From NCBI GenBank assembly GCA_019455285.1, contig JACFMS010000007.1, positions 47,940 through 111,939 of the forward strand: a stretch of 64,000 bases of DNA, read 5' to 3'. This stretch comes from Sphingomonadales bacterium (lineage in GTDB: Bacteria; Pseudomonadota; Alphaproteobacteria; Sphingomonadales; Govanellaceae). Position 1 is the first letter of the stretch; each line of letters opens with the position of its first letter. Both the position numbers and the translations under genes were made by a program. Below the pieces are notes generated by a model. It was not told the DNA's origin. It saw only the letters and a program-made list of their open reading frames with translations, and searched no databases. Below, one piece after another: positions 27,094 through 35,846 of the stretch.

Positions 27094-28266
27094 TCAAATC
27101 TCCGCCAGCAGCGACGCCATCTCCTTAATGCCGATCGCGGTGGTGTCTTTGGTGACCGGGTATCGGTCGTCGCCCGCGTAGACAATGAACGAGTGCTTCG
27201 GCTTTAGATCCTCACGGGCATTGTGGAAGCCCTTGCCGGGACCAGCCGTAAGGCTGCGCTTGATTTCAATCGCCCATAGCCCATGCGCGCCTGGCAAATC
27301 GAGCACGAGGTCGATTTCAGCGCCGGCGGCGGTGCGGTAGAAACTTGCCGTCGTTCGATCAGGGGCGGCAGCCAGGAGGTTCTCGATGACAAAGCCTTCC
27401 CAACTGGGACCGACGACGGGGTGTCCGGCCAGCGTATTGTAGTCGCCAATGCCGAGGAGGGCGTGGACAAGACCGCTGTCGCGGACATAGACCTTCGGCG
27501 ATTTCACCAGCCGCTTGCCGGTGTTGGCGTGATACGGAGGCAATCGGCGCACCAGAAGCAGATCAACCAGGAGGTCGATATACGTGGCGATCGTTGGCGC
27601 GCTGACGGATAATCCCGATGCCAGCTTGGAAGCATTAAGCAGCGTTCCCTGGCTGTGGGCGAGCATGGTCCACAACCGCTCCAGCGTTTCCGCCGGGATG
27701 CGTCTGCCGAACTGCGGAACGTCCCGTTCGAGATAGGTGCGAATAAAATTTTGCCGGAATGCGAGGCTGTCGGCGTCGCTGGCTGCAAGAAAGCTGTCGG
27801 GAAAGCCGCCGCGCACCCAAAGTGAAGTTAACGCAGACGCATCCGACGCCGCTTCTAAAACATCGAGGGGGGTCATTGCCACATATTCGATCCGTCCGGC
27901 AAGGCTTTCGCCCGACTGCCTTAAGAGGTCGATCGACGCCGATCCAAGGATCAGAAAGCGACCAGTTCGTAGTCCACGCCGACGCCCGCTGTCGATCAAG
28001 CCGCGCAGCTCTTGAAAGAGCTCCGGCACGCGATGAATTTCATCGAGAATGACCAGGCGGTCTTCGTGTTCTTTGAGGAATAATGCCGGTTCGGCGAGTT
28101 TGTCGCGATCGGCGCGAGACTCAAGATCAAGATAAAGCGCGTTGGTGCTTGCTGCGATCTCGTGGGCAAGGGTGGTCTTGCCGACCTGACGCGGGCCGAT
28201 CAGGGCAACGGCAGCCTGCCGGGCGAGAGCAGCTCGGACGGATTGGGTGATGCGACGGCGAATCAT
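27094..28266 (-). CDS. AAA-type ATPase with DUF4143 C-terminal domain
   Basis: 390 residues. The N-terminal ATPase has Walker A GPRQVGKTT (residues 24-32) and Walker B LVILDEIHRVP. The C-terminal DUF4143 part contains a nuclease-like core (GAEIDLVLDLPG, AIEIKRS) reminiscent of PD-(D/E)xK folds. Genes of this type are very common as single, mobile units in bacteria, and their role is unknown; DNA-related or toxin-like activity has been suggested. It stands alone between the catabolic region and the core genes and was probably acquired separately. Confidence 0.88.
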   Translation of the reverse strand: MIRRRITQSVRAALARQAAVALIGPRQVGKTTLAHEIAASTNALYLDLESRADRDKLAEPALFLKEHEDRLVILDEIHRVPELFQELRGLIDSGRRRGLRTGRFLILGSASIDLLRQSGESLAGRIEYVAMTPLDVLEAASDASALTSLWVRGGFPDSFLAASDADSLAFRQNFIRTYLERDVPQFGRRIPAETLERLWTMLAHSQGTLLNASKLASGLSVSAPTIATYIDLLVDLLLVRRLPPYHANTGKRLVKSPKVYVRDSGLVHALLGIGDYNTLAGHPVVGPSWEGFVIENLLAAAPDRTTASFYRTAAGAEIDLVLDLPGAHGLWAIEIKRSLTAGPGKGFHNAREDLKPKHSFIVYAGDDRYPVTKDTTAIGIKEMASLLAEI

Positions 28267-28314
28267 TCTTGTAAATTAAAATAATATATTTCAAAATACA
28301 AGGATAATATTTCT

Positions 28315-28671
28315 CTACTGCCGTATCAGCCAATCCTTCAGGGCGGCGGCGTTATTGTGGGTTTCGTCGCGACTGGCGTAGAGCAGGGTCACCGTACCCT
28401 TGCGCGCGTACCCCCGGAGGGTCTTGGCGGCGGCTTGGGCCGCCTCCTCCTTCAGCTCGGCGGCATAGGCGCGGCAAAACGCCGCCCACTCATCCGGCTT
28501 GCCGTGGAACTTTTTGCGCAAGGCGTCGCTCGGCGCGATGTCCTTCAGCCACAGGTCGATTTTGGCCTTGTCCTTGGATAGCCCCCGCGGCCACAGCCGG
28601 TCGACCAGGATGCGCGCGCCGTCGGCGGCCGCGGGCGGATCATAGACCCGTTTGATCTTTAATGTCGTCAT
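28315..28671 (-). CDS. DUF488 family protein
   Basis: A small protein of about 118 residues, start set at 28671 by a strong AAGGAGG site. The family blocks KRVYDPP, RILVDRLWPRGLSK and LLYASRDETHNNA are clear, with the Asp-Glu-x-His-Asn motif near the end. The family's biochemical role is unknown. It is a single gene, divergent from panB. Confidence 0.85.
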   Translation of the reverse strand: MTTLKIKRVYDPPAAADGARILVDRLWPRGLSKDKAKIDLWLKDIAPSDALRKKFHGKPDEWAAFCRAYAAELKEEAAQAAAKTLRGYARKGTVTLLYASRDETHNNAAALKDWLIRQ

Positions 28672-28789
28672 CAGCGCCTCCTTAACAGTCAAGCGGGCAT
28701 TAAACATATATAGTAAGGCTTCTTTTGCACTTCACCCCCATCGAGGCTATATGTTTTCGGCAATCGGGGAAGCATTTTAGGAGCAGTCC

Positions 28790-29608
28790 ATGTCCAAACA
28801 CACCTCCATAAAACGCCTGACCGTCCCCGATATCGCCGCCCGCAAGGGCCAGGAGCCGGTGGTGGTCTTGACCGCTTATACCGCCCCCATGGCTGGGCTA
28901 TTAGACCCCCATTGCGACGTCCTTCTGGTGGGCGACAGCCTAGGGAACGTGATCTATGGCTTCGACACCACCCTGCCGGTGACCTTGGATATGATGATCG
29001 CCCACGGCGCGGCGGTGGTGCGCGGCTCCGCCCACCCTTGCGTCATCATCGACATGCCGTTCCGCACGGTGGAGGAAAGCCCCGCCCAGGCCTTCCGCAA
29101 TGCGGCAAGGGTGATCGCCGAAACCGGGGCCGCTGGGGTCAAGATCGAGGGCGGCGTCCATATGGCGGAGACTATTGCGTTCCTGGTGGCGCGGGGCATT
29201 CCGGTCATGGGCCATGTCGGCTTGCGGCCGCAAAGCGTCAATGTCATGGGCGGCTTTAAGACGCAAGGTCGGCGCAAATCAGAATGGCAGGCCATCATCG
29301 CCGACGCCGAGGCAGTGGCGGCTGCCGGCGCCTTTTCCATGGTGCTCGAAGGCATGGCCGCGCCGCTGGCGGACGAGATTACCAAGAAGGTGCCAGCCGT
29401 CACCATCGGCATCGGCGCTTCCGCCCAGTGCGACGGTCAGGTGCTGGTCACCGAGGACATGCTGGGCTTCTTCCCCTCTGCCCCCAAATTCGTCCGCCGC
29501 TTCGCCGAGCTGGGGGACGCCATTGATAAGGCGGCGGCCGAGTATGCCGAGGCCGTCCGCAGCCGCCATTTTCCCGCCACGGAGCACACCTATACGCTTC
29601 GTGACTAA
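28790..29608 (+). CDS. panB: 3-methyl-2-oxobutanoate hydroxymethyltransferase
   Basis: 272 residues, typical length. PanB transfers a hydroxymethyl group from methylenetetrahydrofolate to 2-oxoisovalerate to make ketopantoate for pantothenate and CoA. Family signatures are present: [12 protein letters not shown], the metal-binding [18 protein letters not shown] and [11 protein letters not shown]. An AGGAG site precedes the ATG. It is on the plus strand ahead of the TPR-type and bamB genes; panC is not in the window. Confidence 0.96.
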   Translation: MSKHTSIKRLTVPDIAARKGQEPVVVLTAYTAPMAGLLDPHCDVLLVGDSLGNVIYGFDTTLPVTLDMMIAHGAAVVRGSAHPCVIIDMPFRTVEESPAQAFRNAARVIAETGAAGVKIEGGVHMAETIAFLVARGIPVMGHVGLRPQSVNVMGGFKTQGRRKSEWQAIIADAEAVAAAGAFSMVLEGMAAPLADEITKKVPAVTIGIGASAQCDGQVLVTEDMLGFFPSAPKFVRRFAELGDAIDKAAAEYAEAVRSRHFPATEHTYTLRD

Positions 29609-29683
29609 GCCGTTTGCCAGTGCCGCATGCACACGCTATCTTAGCCGCGCTTTGACCCGTGACCGGGGCTTAAGGAGAGCCGT

Positions 29684-30346
29684 TTGACCGATATTTTCGA
29701 TGAAGTCACCGAAGACCTGCGCCGTCAGCAGATGCTGGGCCTGTGGCGCTCTTACGGCAAGTATCTGATGGCGGCGGCGGTGGCGATCGTCATCGGCGTC
29801 GGCGGCTATCAATACTGGCGCCACCACACGCGGACCGTACAGGAGAAGGAAAGCGCCGCCTTTGCCGAGGCGATCGCGCTTCTAGAGCAGGGCAAGACCG
29901 ACGACGGCCTGGCCGCCCTGGCGGCGCTGCAGGAAACCGCCGGCGGCGGCTACCGCTTGCTGGCGGGACTGCGCGAGGCGGCGGAGCGGGAGCGGCGCGG
30001 CGATGCGGCGGCCGCCGTCAAGATTTACGAACGCTTGGCGGCGGATAAGGCCATCGATGAAACCTTGCGCGGCTATGCCGAGTTGCAGGCGGTGGCGGCG
30101 CAGATCGATCAAGGCGATGCGGCGGCGCTGCGGCCGCGCCTGGAAAAGCTCGCCGCCCCCAATGCCCCGTGGTCGGCGCTGGCGGAAGAATTTTTGGCCC
30201 TGTTGGACTTAAAGGCCGGCAACGTGGCCGCTGCCCGCGAGCGGCTCGACCGCCTGGCGCAAAATGAAGATGCCCCGGCGGGGGCGCGAACCCGGGCCGG
30301 GGAGATCCTCGCTACCCTGCCGCAAGCAACGGAGTCGGCGAAATGA
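29684..30346 (+). CDS. YfgM-like membrane-anchored TPR protein
   Basis: 220 residues starting at TTG 29684, with AAGGAGAG at the right distance. A short cytoplasmic N-terminus (RRQQMLGLWRSYGKY) is followed by one membrane segment (residues 24-43) and a periplasmic Ala-rich helical part with TPR-like repeats. This is the YfgM type that, in other proteobacteria, is encoded before bamB and der and works with periplasmic chaperones at the SecYEG translocon. It overlaps bamB by 4 bases. Confidence 0.85.
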   Translation: MTDIFDEVTEDLRRQQMLGLWRSYGKYLMAAAVAIVIGVGGYQYWRHHTRTVQEKESAAFAEAIALLEQGKTDDGLAALAALQETAGGGYRLLAGLREAAERERRGDAAAAVKIYERLAADKAIDETLRGYAELQAVAAQIDQGDAAALRPRLEKLAAPNAPWSALAEEFLALLDLKAGNVAAARERLDRLAQNEDAPAGARTRAGEILATLPQATESAK

Positions 30347-31680
30347 ACGGGCGCGACGTGATGTCCTTCTCCTGCAAAATGGCGGCGGTCCTCATCCTCG
30401 GCGTCGCCATCGCCGCCTGCGGCTCGGGTAAGAAGAAAACCGGCCGGCTGGAAGGCGAGCGCATTCCGGTCTTGACCTTCGAGCAGGAGCTGATCCCCGA
30501 TCCCCGGGCGCTCGATGTTCAGGTGGCGCTGCCCGATCCGGTGCGCAATCGCGACTGGCCGCAGGGCGGCGGCATGCCGGCCCATGCCATGCAGCATCTG
30601 GAGCTGGCCGCCAACCCGAAAAAAGCCTGGCGCGAGAGCGTCGGCGACGGCACCACCGGACGCAAGCAATTGACCAGCAGCCCGGTGGTGGTGGAAGGGA
30701 TCGTCTATGTCATGGACAGCGACGCCCAAGTGACGGCGCTCAGCGCCAGCACCGGCGTGACCCTGTGGCGGCGCGAGCTTGAGATGAAGGGCCGCTCCAA
30801 AGCCGTCTCCTTCGGCGGCGGGGTGAGCGTAGCCGACGGCAAGGTGTTCGCCTCGACCGGCTTTGGCTTCGTCGCCGCCCTGGATGCCCAAAGCGGCGCC
30901 GAGCTGTGGCGCACCGATCTGGCGGCGCCGCTGCGCGGCGCGCCGGCGGCGGGCGGCGGCCGGGTCTTCGTCAATACCTTCGATAACCAGTTGTTTGCCC
31001 TCTCCGCCAGCGATGGGACCGAGATCTGGAGCCACGCCGGCATCATCGAATCCGCCGGCATCCTGGGCGCGGCGACGCCGGCGGTGGTGGGCAGCACGGT
31101 GATCGCCGGGTTCTCCTCGGGTGAAATCTTTGCCCTGACCGCGGAAAACGGCCACGTCGCCTGGACCGATACCTTAAGCCGTACCGGCCGCTTGACGCCG
31201 CTGGCGACCTTGAGCGACGTCGATGGTCCACCGGTGGTCGATCGTGGTTTGGTGTTCGCCACCAGTCATGGCGGGCGTATGGCGGCCATCGACCTGCGCA
31301 GCGGCGAGCGGGTGTGGGAGCGTAACGTCGGCAGCCTCTATTCGCCGTGGATCGCTGGCGAGTTCTTGTTTGCCGTCACCGTCGACAGCCAAGTGGTGTG
31401 CCTGACCCGGCGGGACGGCCGGGTGCGCTGGGTGCGCGAATTGCAGCGCTACAAGGACCAGGAAAAACGCAAAGGGCTCCTTACCTGGGCCGGGCCGGTG
31501 CTGGCCGGCGACCGCCTGATTGTGACCTCCTCACATGGCTATGCGCTGTCGATCTCGCCTTATACCGGCGAGGTCATCAGCGGCATGAAGCTGTCGGATA
31601 AAACCTACCTGTCGCCGGTAGTGGCTGACGGTACGCTCTATATCTTAAGCGAGGACGGCGAACTGACGGCGATGCGCTGA
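30343..31680 (+). CDS. bamB: Outer membrane assembly lipoprotein BamB
   Basis: 445 residues. The N-terminal signal ends in a lipobox IAAC (Cys27), so the protein is lipid-anchored. The rest is a PQQ-like beta-propeller: repeated units such as VYVMDSDAQVTALSASTG, VFASTGFGFVAALDAQSG and LYILSEDGELTAMR. BamB is part of the BAM complex that folds outer-membrane proteins, such as the receptors in this window. The order yfgM-bamB-der is the normal proteobacterial one. It is translationally coupled (ATGA) to the gene before. Confidence 0.93.
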   Translation: MNGRDVMSFSCKMAAVLILGVAIAACGSGKKKTGRLEGERIPVLTFEQELIPDPRALDVQVALPDPVRNRDWPQGGGMPAHAMQHLELAANPKKAWRESVGDGTTGRKQLTSSPVVVEGIVYVMDSDAQVTALSASTGVTLWRRELEMKGRSKAVSFGGGVSVADGKVFASTGFGFVAALDAQSGAELWRTDLAAPLRGAPAAGGGRVFVNTFDNQLFALSASDGTEIWSHAGIIESAGILGAATPAVVGSTVIAGFSSGEIFALTAENGHVAWTDTLSRTGRLTPLATLSDVDGPPVVDRGLVFATSHGGRMAAIDLRSGERVWERNVGSLYSPWIAGEFLFAVTVDSQVVCLTRRDGRVRWVRELQRYKDQEKRKGLLTWAGPVLAGDRLIVTSSHGYALSISPYTGEVISGMKLSDKTYLSPVVADGTLYILSEDGELTAMR

Positions 31681-31720
31681 GTGTATTGGCGTCTAAGTAG
31701 TTTGCCGGATAATTTTTTAC

Positions 31721-31792
31721 TGTCATTCCCGCGTAAGCGGGAATCCATGGAGCGACTATAATGACTGGATCCCCGCTTTCGCGGGGATGACG
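31721..31792. repeat. Paired REP-like palindromes between bamB and der
   Basis: Two perfect 8-bp hairpins, ATTCCCGC-GTAA-GCGGGAAT (31725-31744) and ATCCCCGC-TTTC-GCGGGGAT (31769-31788), sit in the common TGTCATTCCCGC...GGGGATGACG repeat arrangement. No T-run follows, so they are not classical terminators. The surrounding gap holds no gene. Confidence 0.75.
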
Positions 31793-31846
31793 GGTGAAAG
31801 CAATGTGTCTTGTAACGAAATTCAAACGGAAAATATTTTTTTAAGC

Positions 31847-33190
31847 ATGTTGCCCACCGTCGCCATCATCGGCCGGCCCAACGTCGGCAAATCGACGCTG
31901 TTCAATCGCTTGGTGGGCAAGCGCTTGGCGCTGGTGGACGATACGCCGGGCGTCACCCGCGACCGCCGGGAAGGGCGCGGCCGGCTGGGGCCGTTGCAAT
32001 TTAAGGTCATCGACACCGCAGGCCTGGAGGAAGCCGCCGGCGATACGCTGCCGGCGCGCATGCGCCAGCAGACCGAAGCCGCCATCCACGAAGCCGATGT
32101 GGTGCTGTTCCTGATTGACGCCCGCGCCGGCGTGACGCCCTTGGATCGCCATTTCGCCGATGTCGTGCGCAAAACCGGCAAGCCGGTGATTTGTCTTGCC
32201 AACAAGTGCGAGGGGCAGGCCGGTGAAACGGGGCGCATGGAAGCCTATGGCTTGGGTCTTAGCGATCCGCTACCCATCTCGGCCGAGCATGACGAGGGCA
32301 TGGGCGAGCTTTATGACGCCATGATCGCCATCGTCGGCGAACCGGCAGAGGACGAAATAGAGACTGCGGAGGAGGGCGAGAAGCCGCTCCTGATGGCCAT
32401 CGTCGGGCGGCCCAATGTGGGCAAATCGACGCTGGTCAACCGGCTGCTTGGGCAAGAACGGCAGATCACCGGACCCGAGGCCGGCATCACCCGCGATACC
32501 GTGGCCATCGATTGGGAATGGCAAGGCAAGCCGGTGCGGCTGCACGACACCGCGGGCCTGCGCCGCAAGGCCAAGGTGCAGGAGAAGCTGGAAAAGCTGT
32601 CGGTTGCCGATACCTTGCGCGCGGTACAGTTCGCCGAAGTGGTGGTGCTGGTGATCGACGCCGAGCTTGGCTTCAAGCGGCAGGATTTGAGCATCGCCGA
32701 TCTGGTGGCGCAGGAAGGCCGCGCGCTCGTCATCGCGGTCAACAAGATCGATGTCGCGTCAGAGCCGCAGACGGTGTTAAGGGCGGTGTCGGATGCGCTG
32801 GAGCGCTCGCTGCCGCAACTGCGCGGCATTGCGGTGGTGCCGCTGTCAGCAAAAAGCGGGCGCGGCGTTGATCGGTTGATGCCCGCCGTGTTCAAGGCCT
32901 TCACCATCTGGAACACGCGCATTGCCACCAACGCCGTCAACCGTTGGCTTGCCGACGCCACTTCGCGCAATCCGCCGCCATCGGATAAAGGCAAGCGGGT
33001 GAAAATTCGTTTCGCCAGCCAGATCAAGAACCGGCCGCCGACCTTTCTGTTCTCGGTCAATCGCCCGGAAAGCGTGCCGCAAAGTTATGTGCGGTTCTTG
33101 ATGAACGACGTGCGCGCCGCCTTCAATCTTGACGGCGCGCCAATCCGCATCCTGCTGCGCAAGGGTGAAAATCCGTTTGCAGAGAAGTAA
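31847..33190 (+). CDS. der: Ribosome-assembly GTPase Der (EngA)
   Basis: About 447 residues from ATG 31847. The two tandem GTPase domains are seen as GRPNVGKSTLFNR with DTAGLEE near the N-terminus and GRPNVGKSTLVNR with HDTAGLRRK in the middle; NKCE and NKID are the G4 motifs. A C-terminal KH-like domain follows. Der acts in 50S subunit maturation. The frame is open to 31787, but that stretch comes from the repeat and a random leader, and GTPase homology starts at MLPTVAIIG. No strong ribosome site is seen. Confidence 0.95.
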   Translation: MLPTVAIIGRPNVGKSTLFNRLVGKRLALVDDTPGVTRDRREGRGRLGPLQFKVIDTAGLEEAAGDTLPARMRQQTEAAIHEADVVLFLIDARAGVTPLDRHFADVVRKTGKPVICLANKCEGQAGETGRMEAYGLGLSDPLPISAEHDEGMGELYDAMIAIVGEPAEDEIETAEEGEKPLLMAIVGRPNVGKSTLVNRLLGQERQITGPEAGITRDTVAIDWEWQGKPVRLHDTAGLRRKAKVQEKLEKLSVADTLRAVQFAEVVVLVIDAELGFKRQDLSIADLVAQEGRALVIAVNKIDVASEPQTVLRAVSDALERSLPQLRGIAVVPLSAKSGRGVDRLMPAVFKAFTIWNTRIATNAVNRWLADATSRNPPPSDKGKRVKIRFASQIKNRPPTFLFSVNRPESVPQSYVRFLMNDVRAAFNLDGAPIRILLRKGENPFAEK

Positions 33191-33192
33191 GT

Positions 33193-33597
33193 CTATTTTT
33201 CTATGAATTTCCTAATTTTCTCTTTGACTTTTTCAGTATTCTTTATTTGGCATTCCCAAATTACCAACGATCTCCACCCCATTCTTTTTAAATTCTTTAG
33301 GTGTATTTTATCTCTTTCTTTGTTTTTATTAAGTTTGACAAGCCAGTATTCTTGATGTGATTTTGGCGATCTTGCGCCACGCCGACAATCATGTTGGTGC
33401 CAAAAGCATCCATGTACGAAAATAATCTTTCGTCTTTTTGAGAAAACTATATCTGGCTTTCCAGGCAGGTCTGACCGATGCAATCGATAACGATATCCCA
33501 GCGCGTGTACTAACCTACGTATTTCAATCTCTGCGCTCGTGTTCTTACCCTTAACCGCTCGCATAATTCTGCTGCGATCATCGAGTGTATTCTTCAT
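33193..33597 (-). CDS. vsr: Very short patch repair endonuclease
   Basis: 134 residues, the usual size. Vsr nicks DNA 5' of a T:G mismatch left by deamination of 5-methylcytosine, next to the target of its partner methyltransferase. The motifs are clear: RSRIMRAVKGKNTSAE at the N-terminus, KPDIVF with the catalytic Asp, and HGCFWHQHDC with the zinc and catalytic His/Cys. It overlaps the preceding gene by 4 bases (ATGA), in an operon with a cytosine-C5 methyltransferase. The coding sequence is much richer in A and T than der, whose stop is only 3 bases away in convergent orientation. Confidence 0.93.
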   Translation of the reverse strand: MKNTLDDRSRIMRAVKGKNTSAEIEIRRLVHALGYRYRLHRSDLPGKPDIVFSKRRKIIFVHGCFWHQHDCRRGARSPKSHQEYWLVKLNKNKERDKIHLKNLKRMGWRSLVIWECQIKNTEKVKEKIRKFIEK

Positions 33598-34529
33598 TTT
33601 TTAATTTCAATCCTCAGACTGGGATCGGTCTCATGGAGGTATACAATCTCATTATATCGATTAACTAACTTCTCAATAGAAATACGCCTTCCCTTTGCCG
33701 CGAACTTTGCCCATTCAAGAACATTTAAGGCGACAAACTGCTCTATTTCAAATATGTCAACCCTCTGCCCTATCTCTTGGTTTTCGGCTAGGCCTTCGGC
33801 AACGGCGAGTCCCTTTCGCGTGGTTACCAATACTGGCTTAAGATCATTATCAAGATTTTCCTTGCATTGTTTAATGACAGCTTCACCAGGCGAAGTTGTT
33901 ACATGAATAGCAACATCGCCAACTAGAAAATCTCCAGAGCGTTGTCCCGGAGCATCAGCGGTTGAAAAACTATTGTGGTTGAAGTTACCTTCTCCAAGAG
34001 CGCAGTCAAGCTTGGCCCCTACAAGATGCTGCAGAACTGCTCCTGCATAACTAACTCCCTGTCCAGTCCTTTGCCGTTCAGTCGCTTGTTCTATGAGGTC
34101 ACGAATAATATACCGGAGGCTACGAGAACTATCCATTTTTATTGAGAATGGCTTTCCCGCAAAGAAGGCTTGTACTTTTTCGACCCAGAATTTTTCTGTT
34201 TCTTTCTGATCAAACACCCCGTTCTTATGCAAATCGTTTAGGAAATCTACATACTTTCGCATGTTTTCTAGGCTATTGCGACTGGTGCGCCCTCCCTCTG
34301 CCGCTAGTGTCCGTTCAATGCCATACTCTTTTAATACAGATTGAACTGCGCTAACGCCGAGTCCTGAAACTTGACCTTTTCCTTCAGTGATAAAATCTTC
34401 GGGGGACAATGGAAGGCCATAATCTTTTGACCGTCGTGTAATAACTATAGCGACAGAAAGCGGACCCTTGCCAATGAATTTGTTGCTAGAGGTGAATTCT
34501 TCCAGCAGATCCCGTAGATTCTTCTGCAT
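33594..34529 (-). CDS. DUF4928-like protein, probable restriction endonuclease
   Basis: 311 residues, predicted soluble. I recognise it as resembling the DUF4928 family, found beside cytosine-C5 methyltransferases and Vsr. It contains a stretch with acidic residues and Lys-rich strands (KLDCALGEGNF, GDFLVGDVAIHV) that could form a PD-(D/E)xK-like nuclease core, with Asp in GDFLVGD and Glu in TTSPGEAVIKQ; this is inference from pattern. The gene starts 4 bases after the methyltransferase stop and overlaps vsr by 4 bases. Position and linkage make it the likely restriction enzyme of the system. Confidence 0.75.
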   Translation of the reverse strand: MQKNLRDLLEEFTSSNKFIGKGPLSVAIVITRRSKDYGLPLSPEDFITEGKGQVSGLGVSAVQSVLKEYGIERTLAAEGGRTSRNSLENMRKYVDFLNDLHKNGVFDQKETEKFWVEKVQAFFAGKPFSIKMDSSRSLRYIIRDLIEQATERQRTGQGVSYAGAVLQHLVGAKLDCALGEGNFNHNSFSTADAPGQRSGDFLVGDVAIHVTTSPGEAVIKQCKENLDNDLKPVLVTTRKGLAVAEGLAENQEIGQRVDIFEIEQFVALNVLEWAKFAAKGRRISIEKLVNRYNEIVYLHETDPSLRIEIKK

Positions 34530-34533
34530 TGTT

Positions 34534-35679
34534 CTAGGCGGCCTTTCTTTTTTTAATTTTATTATTGGCGATGATGGGCTCTAGAATATGTTCCGCCAGG
34601 TGTCTAACCACGGGCACAACGACACCGTCTCCTGCCAAGTGGTAGGCGTCATTATAGTTTTGAGGCAAAGCATAGCTATCCGGGAGCCCCATCAAACGAG
34701 CAGCCTCACGCGGTGAGAGGAGTCTGGATCGAATTCTATTTCCTTCAACAACCATTATGGTCTGTCTACTAGAACCGCCGGCAGGTGTGCGTAGGCATCC
34801 AGCAGAATCATCAAAGCGAATTTCCGCTCTTTGCACTTTATTCCCATCAGCGTCTCTGCGTGTGCGTTTATAGATGGCGCCAATCAGTTTTTTCCGACTT
34901 TCCTTTGCAATTTCAACCTTGGCTATATTTTTTTGACTCATCATGCCAAGAAGTTTTTCTGTTTCTTGGCATGTATGCCAGCGAACGCCTTGAGGGTTCC
35001 CCTCAATTAAATCTGCAAAAACAGTGTTACGTTTTAATGGTTGGGGCATGTTCCACCATATCCATAGGCTACGCAGCTCTTCTGGGAGATTTTCATATGC
35101 CTCAAGTAGGGCGAGAGTAGTCCAGAAATCATTTGGATCAGGTTGTTGCAATGACAGAGGAATCTGCATGCCTTTGTGCACGGCGATAAAGAAAAGGCGA
35201 GGGCGAGATTGTGGTACAAAATGGATGGCATCCATTACTATAGCGCCAAAGTGATAACCAGCAGATGCAATTGAGTGACAGATTGATTGAAAATCTTTGC
35301 CACCATGAGAGGTTATAGCGCCGCAAACATTCTCAAGTACGATTAGGGAAGGCGCTCGGCCGCTGTCTATAAGTTCCTTGGTAAGATTCCAGAAAGGCCA
35401 GAAAGTTCCGGACCGTGAACCCTGTAGACCTGCGCCAAAGCCAGCCAGAGATAAATCTTGGCAGGGAAATGACGCCCAAACCAAATCTCCCCCCTTTGGT
35501 AAATCACCGGCGCTTAGCGCCCCTACGTCCGATAGAATAAACTCGCCATCACCCCAATTTTTTATATAAGACTCGGCTTTTTTTGGGTCTATGTCATTTG
35601 CTAGTAAGCATTGCCATCCTGTCCCTAATCCTGCGCGGGCCATTCCTCCGCCAGCGAAGAATTCGTAAAATTGCCCCAT
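34534..35679 (-). CDS. DNA cytosine-C5 methyltransferase
   Basis: 381 residues. Motif I (FFAGGGMARAGLG), motif IV with catalytic Cys in SFPCQDLSLAG, motif VI in VLENVCG, motif VIII (QSRPRLFFIA) and the C-terminal motif X region are present in standard order. It methylates cytosine at C5 within a specific site, protecting host DNA from the co-encoded nuclease; the site cannot be read from sequence. A GGGGAG ribosome site precedes the ATG. It is the first gene of the AT-rich three-gene island. Confidence 0.94.
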   Translation of the reverse strand: MGQFYEFFAGGGMARAGLGTGWQCLLANDIDPKKAESYIKNWGDGEFILSDVGALSAGDLPKGGDLVWASFPCQDLSLAGFGAGLQGSRSGTFWPFWNLTKELIDSGRAPSLIVLENVCGAITSHGGKDFQSICHSIASAGYHFGAIVMDAIHFVPQSRPRLFFIAVHKGMQIPLSLQQPDPNDFWTTLALLEAYENLPEELRSLWIWWNMPQPLKRNTVFADLIEGNPQGVRWHTCQETEKLLGMMSQKNIAKVEIAKESRKKLIGAIYKRTRRDADGNKVQRAEIRFDDSAGCLRTPAGGSSRQTIMVVEGNRIRSRLLSPREAARLMGLPDSYALPQNYNDAYHLAGDGVVVPVVRHLAEHILEPIIANNKIKKRKAA

Positions 35680-35728
35680 GATATTACTCCCCTGAACGAC
35701 AGGCGGTGGCTTTATGATGAATTAAAAT

Positions 35729-35788
35729 ATTATGCCATTAGATTATTAGCATAGCAACAATTGTTCTTTCTTTGTTCGCAGCAGCGAA
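35729..35788 (-). promoter_or_regulatory. Promoter and palindromes ahead of the methyltransferase gene
   Basis: On the minus strand TTGCTA (35757-35752) and CATAAT (35734-35729) are 17 bases apart and would start transcription near 35722. A perfect palindrome AACAATTGTT (35756-35765) overlaps the -35, and a stem TTCGC-AGCA-GCGAA (35775-35788) lies just upstream. Such sites could bind a regulator or the methyltransferase itself. No controller protein gene is seen, so autoregulation is the simplest guess. Confidence 0.45.
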
Positions 35789-35846
35789 TATGGAGGAGGC
35801 TTCCATTAATTATTTATAACAAAATGATATTTTAGATTTTTCTGGA

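Noticed and set aside
31577-31825. Open frame on the minus strand containing the string RHPRESGDP and IPAYAGMT
   Set aside because: This is the well-known false translation of the palindromic intergenic repeat; it also runs into bamB. Not a gene.
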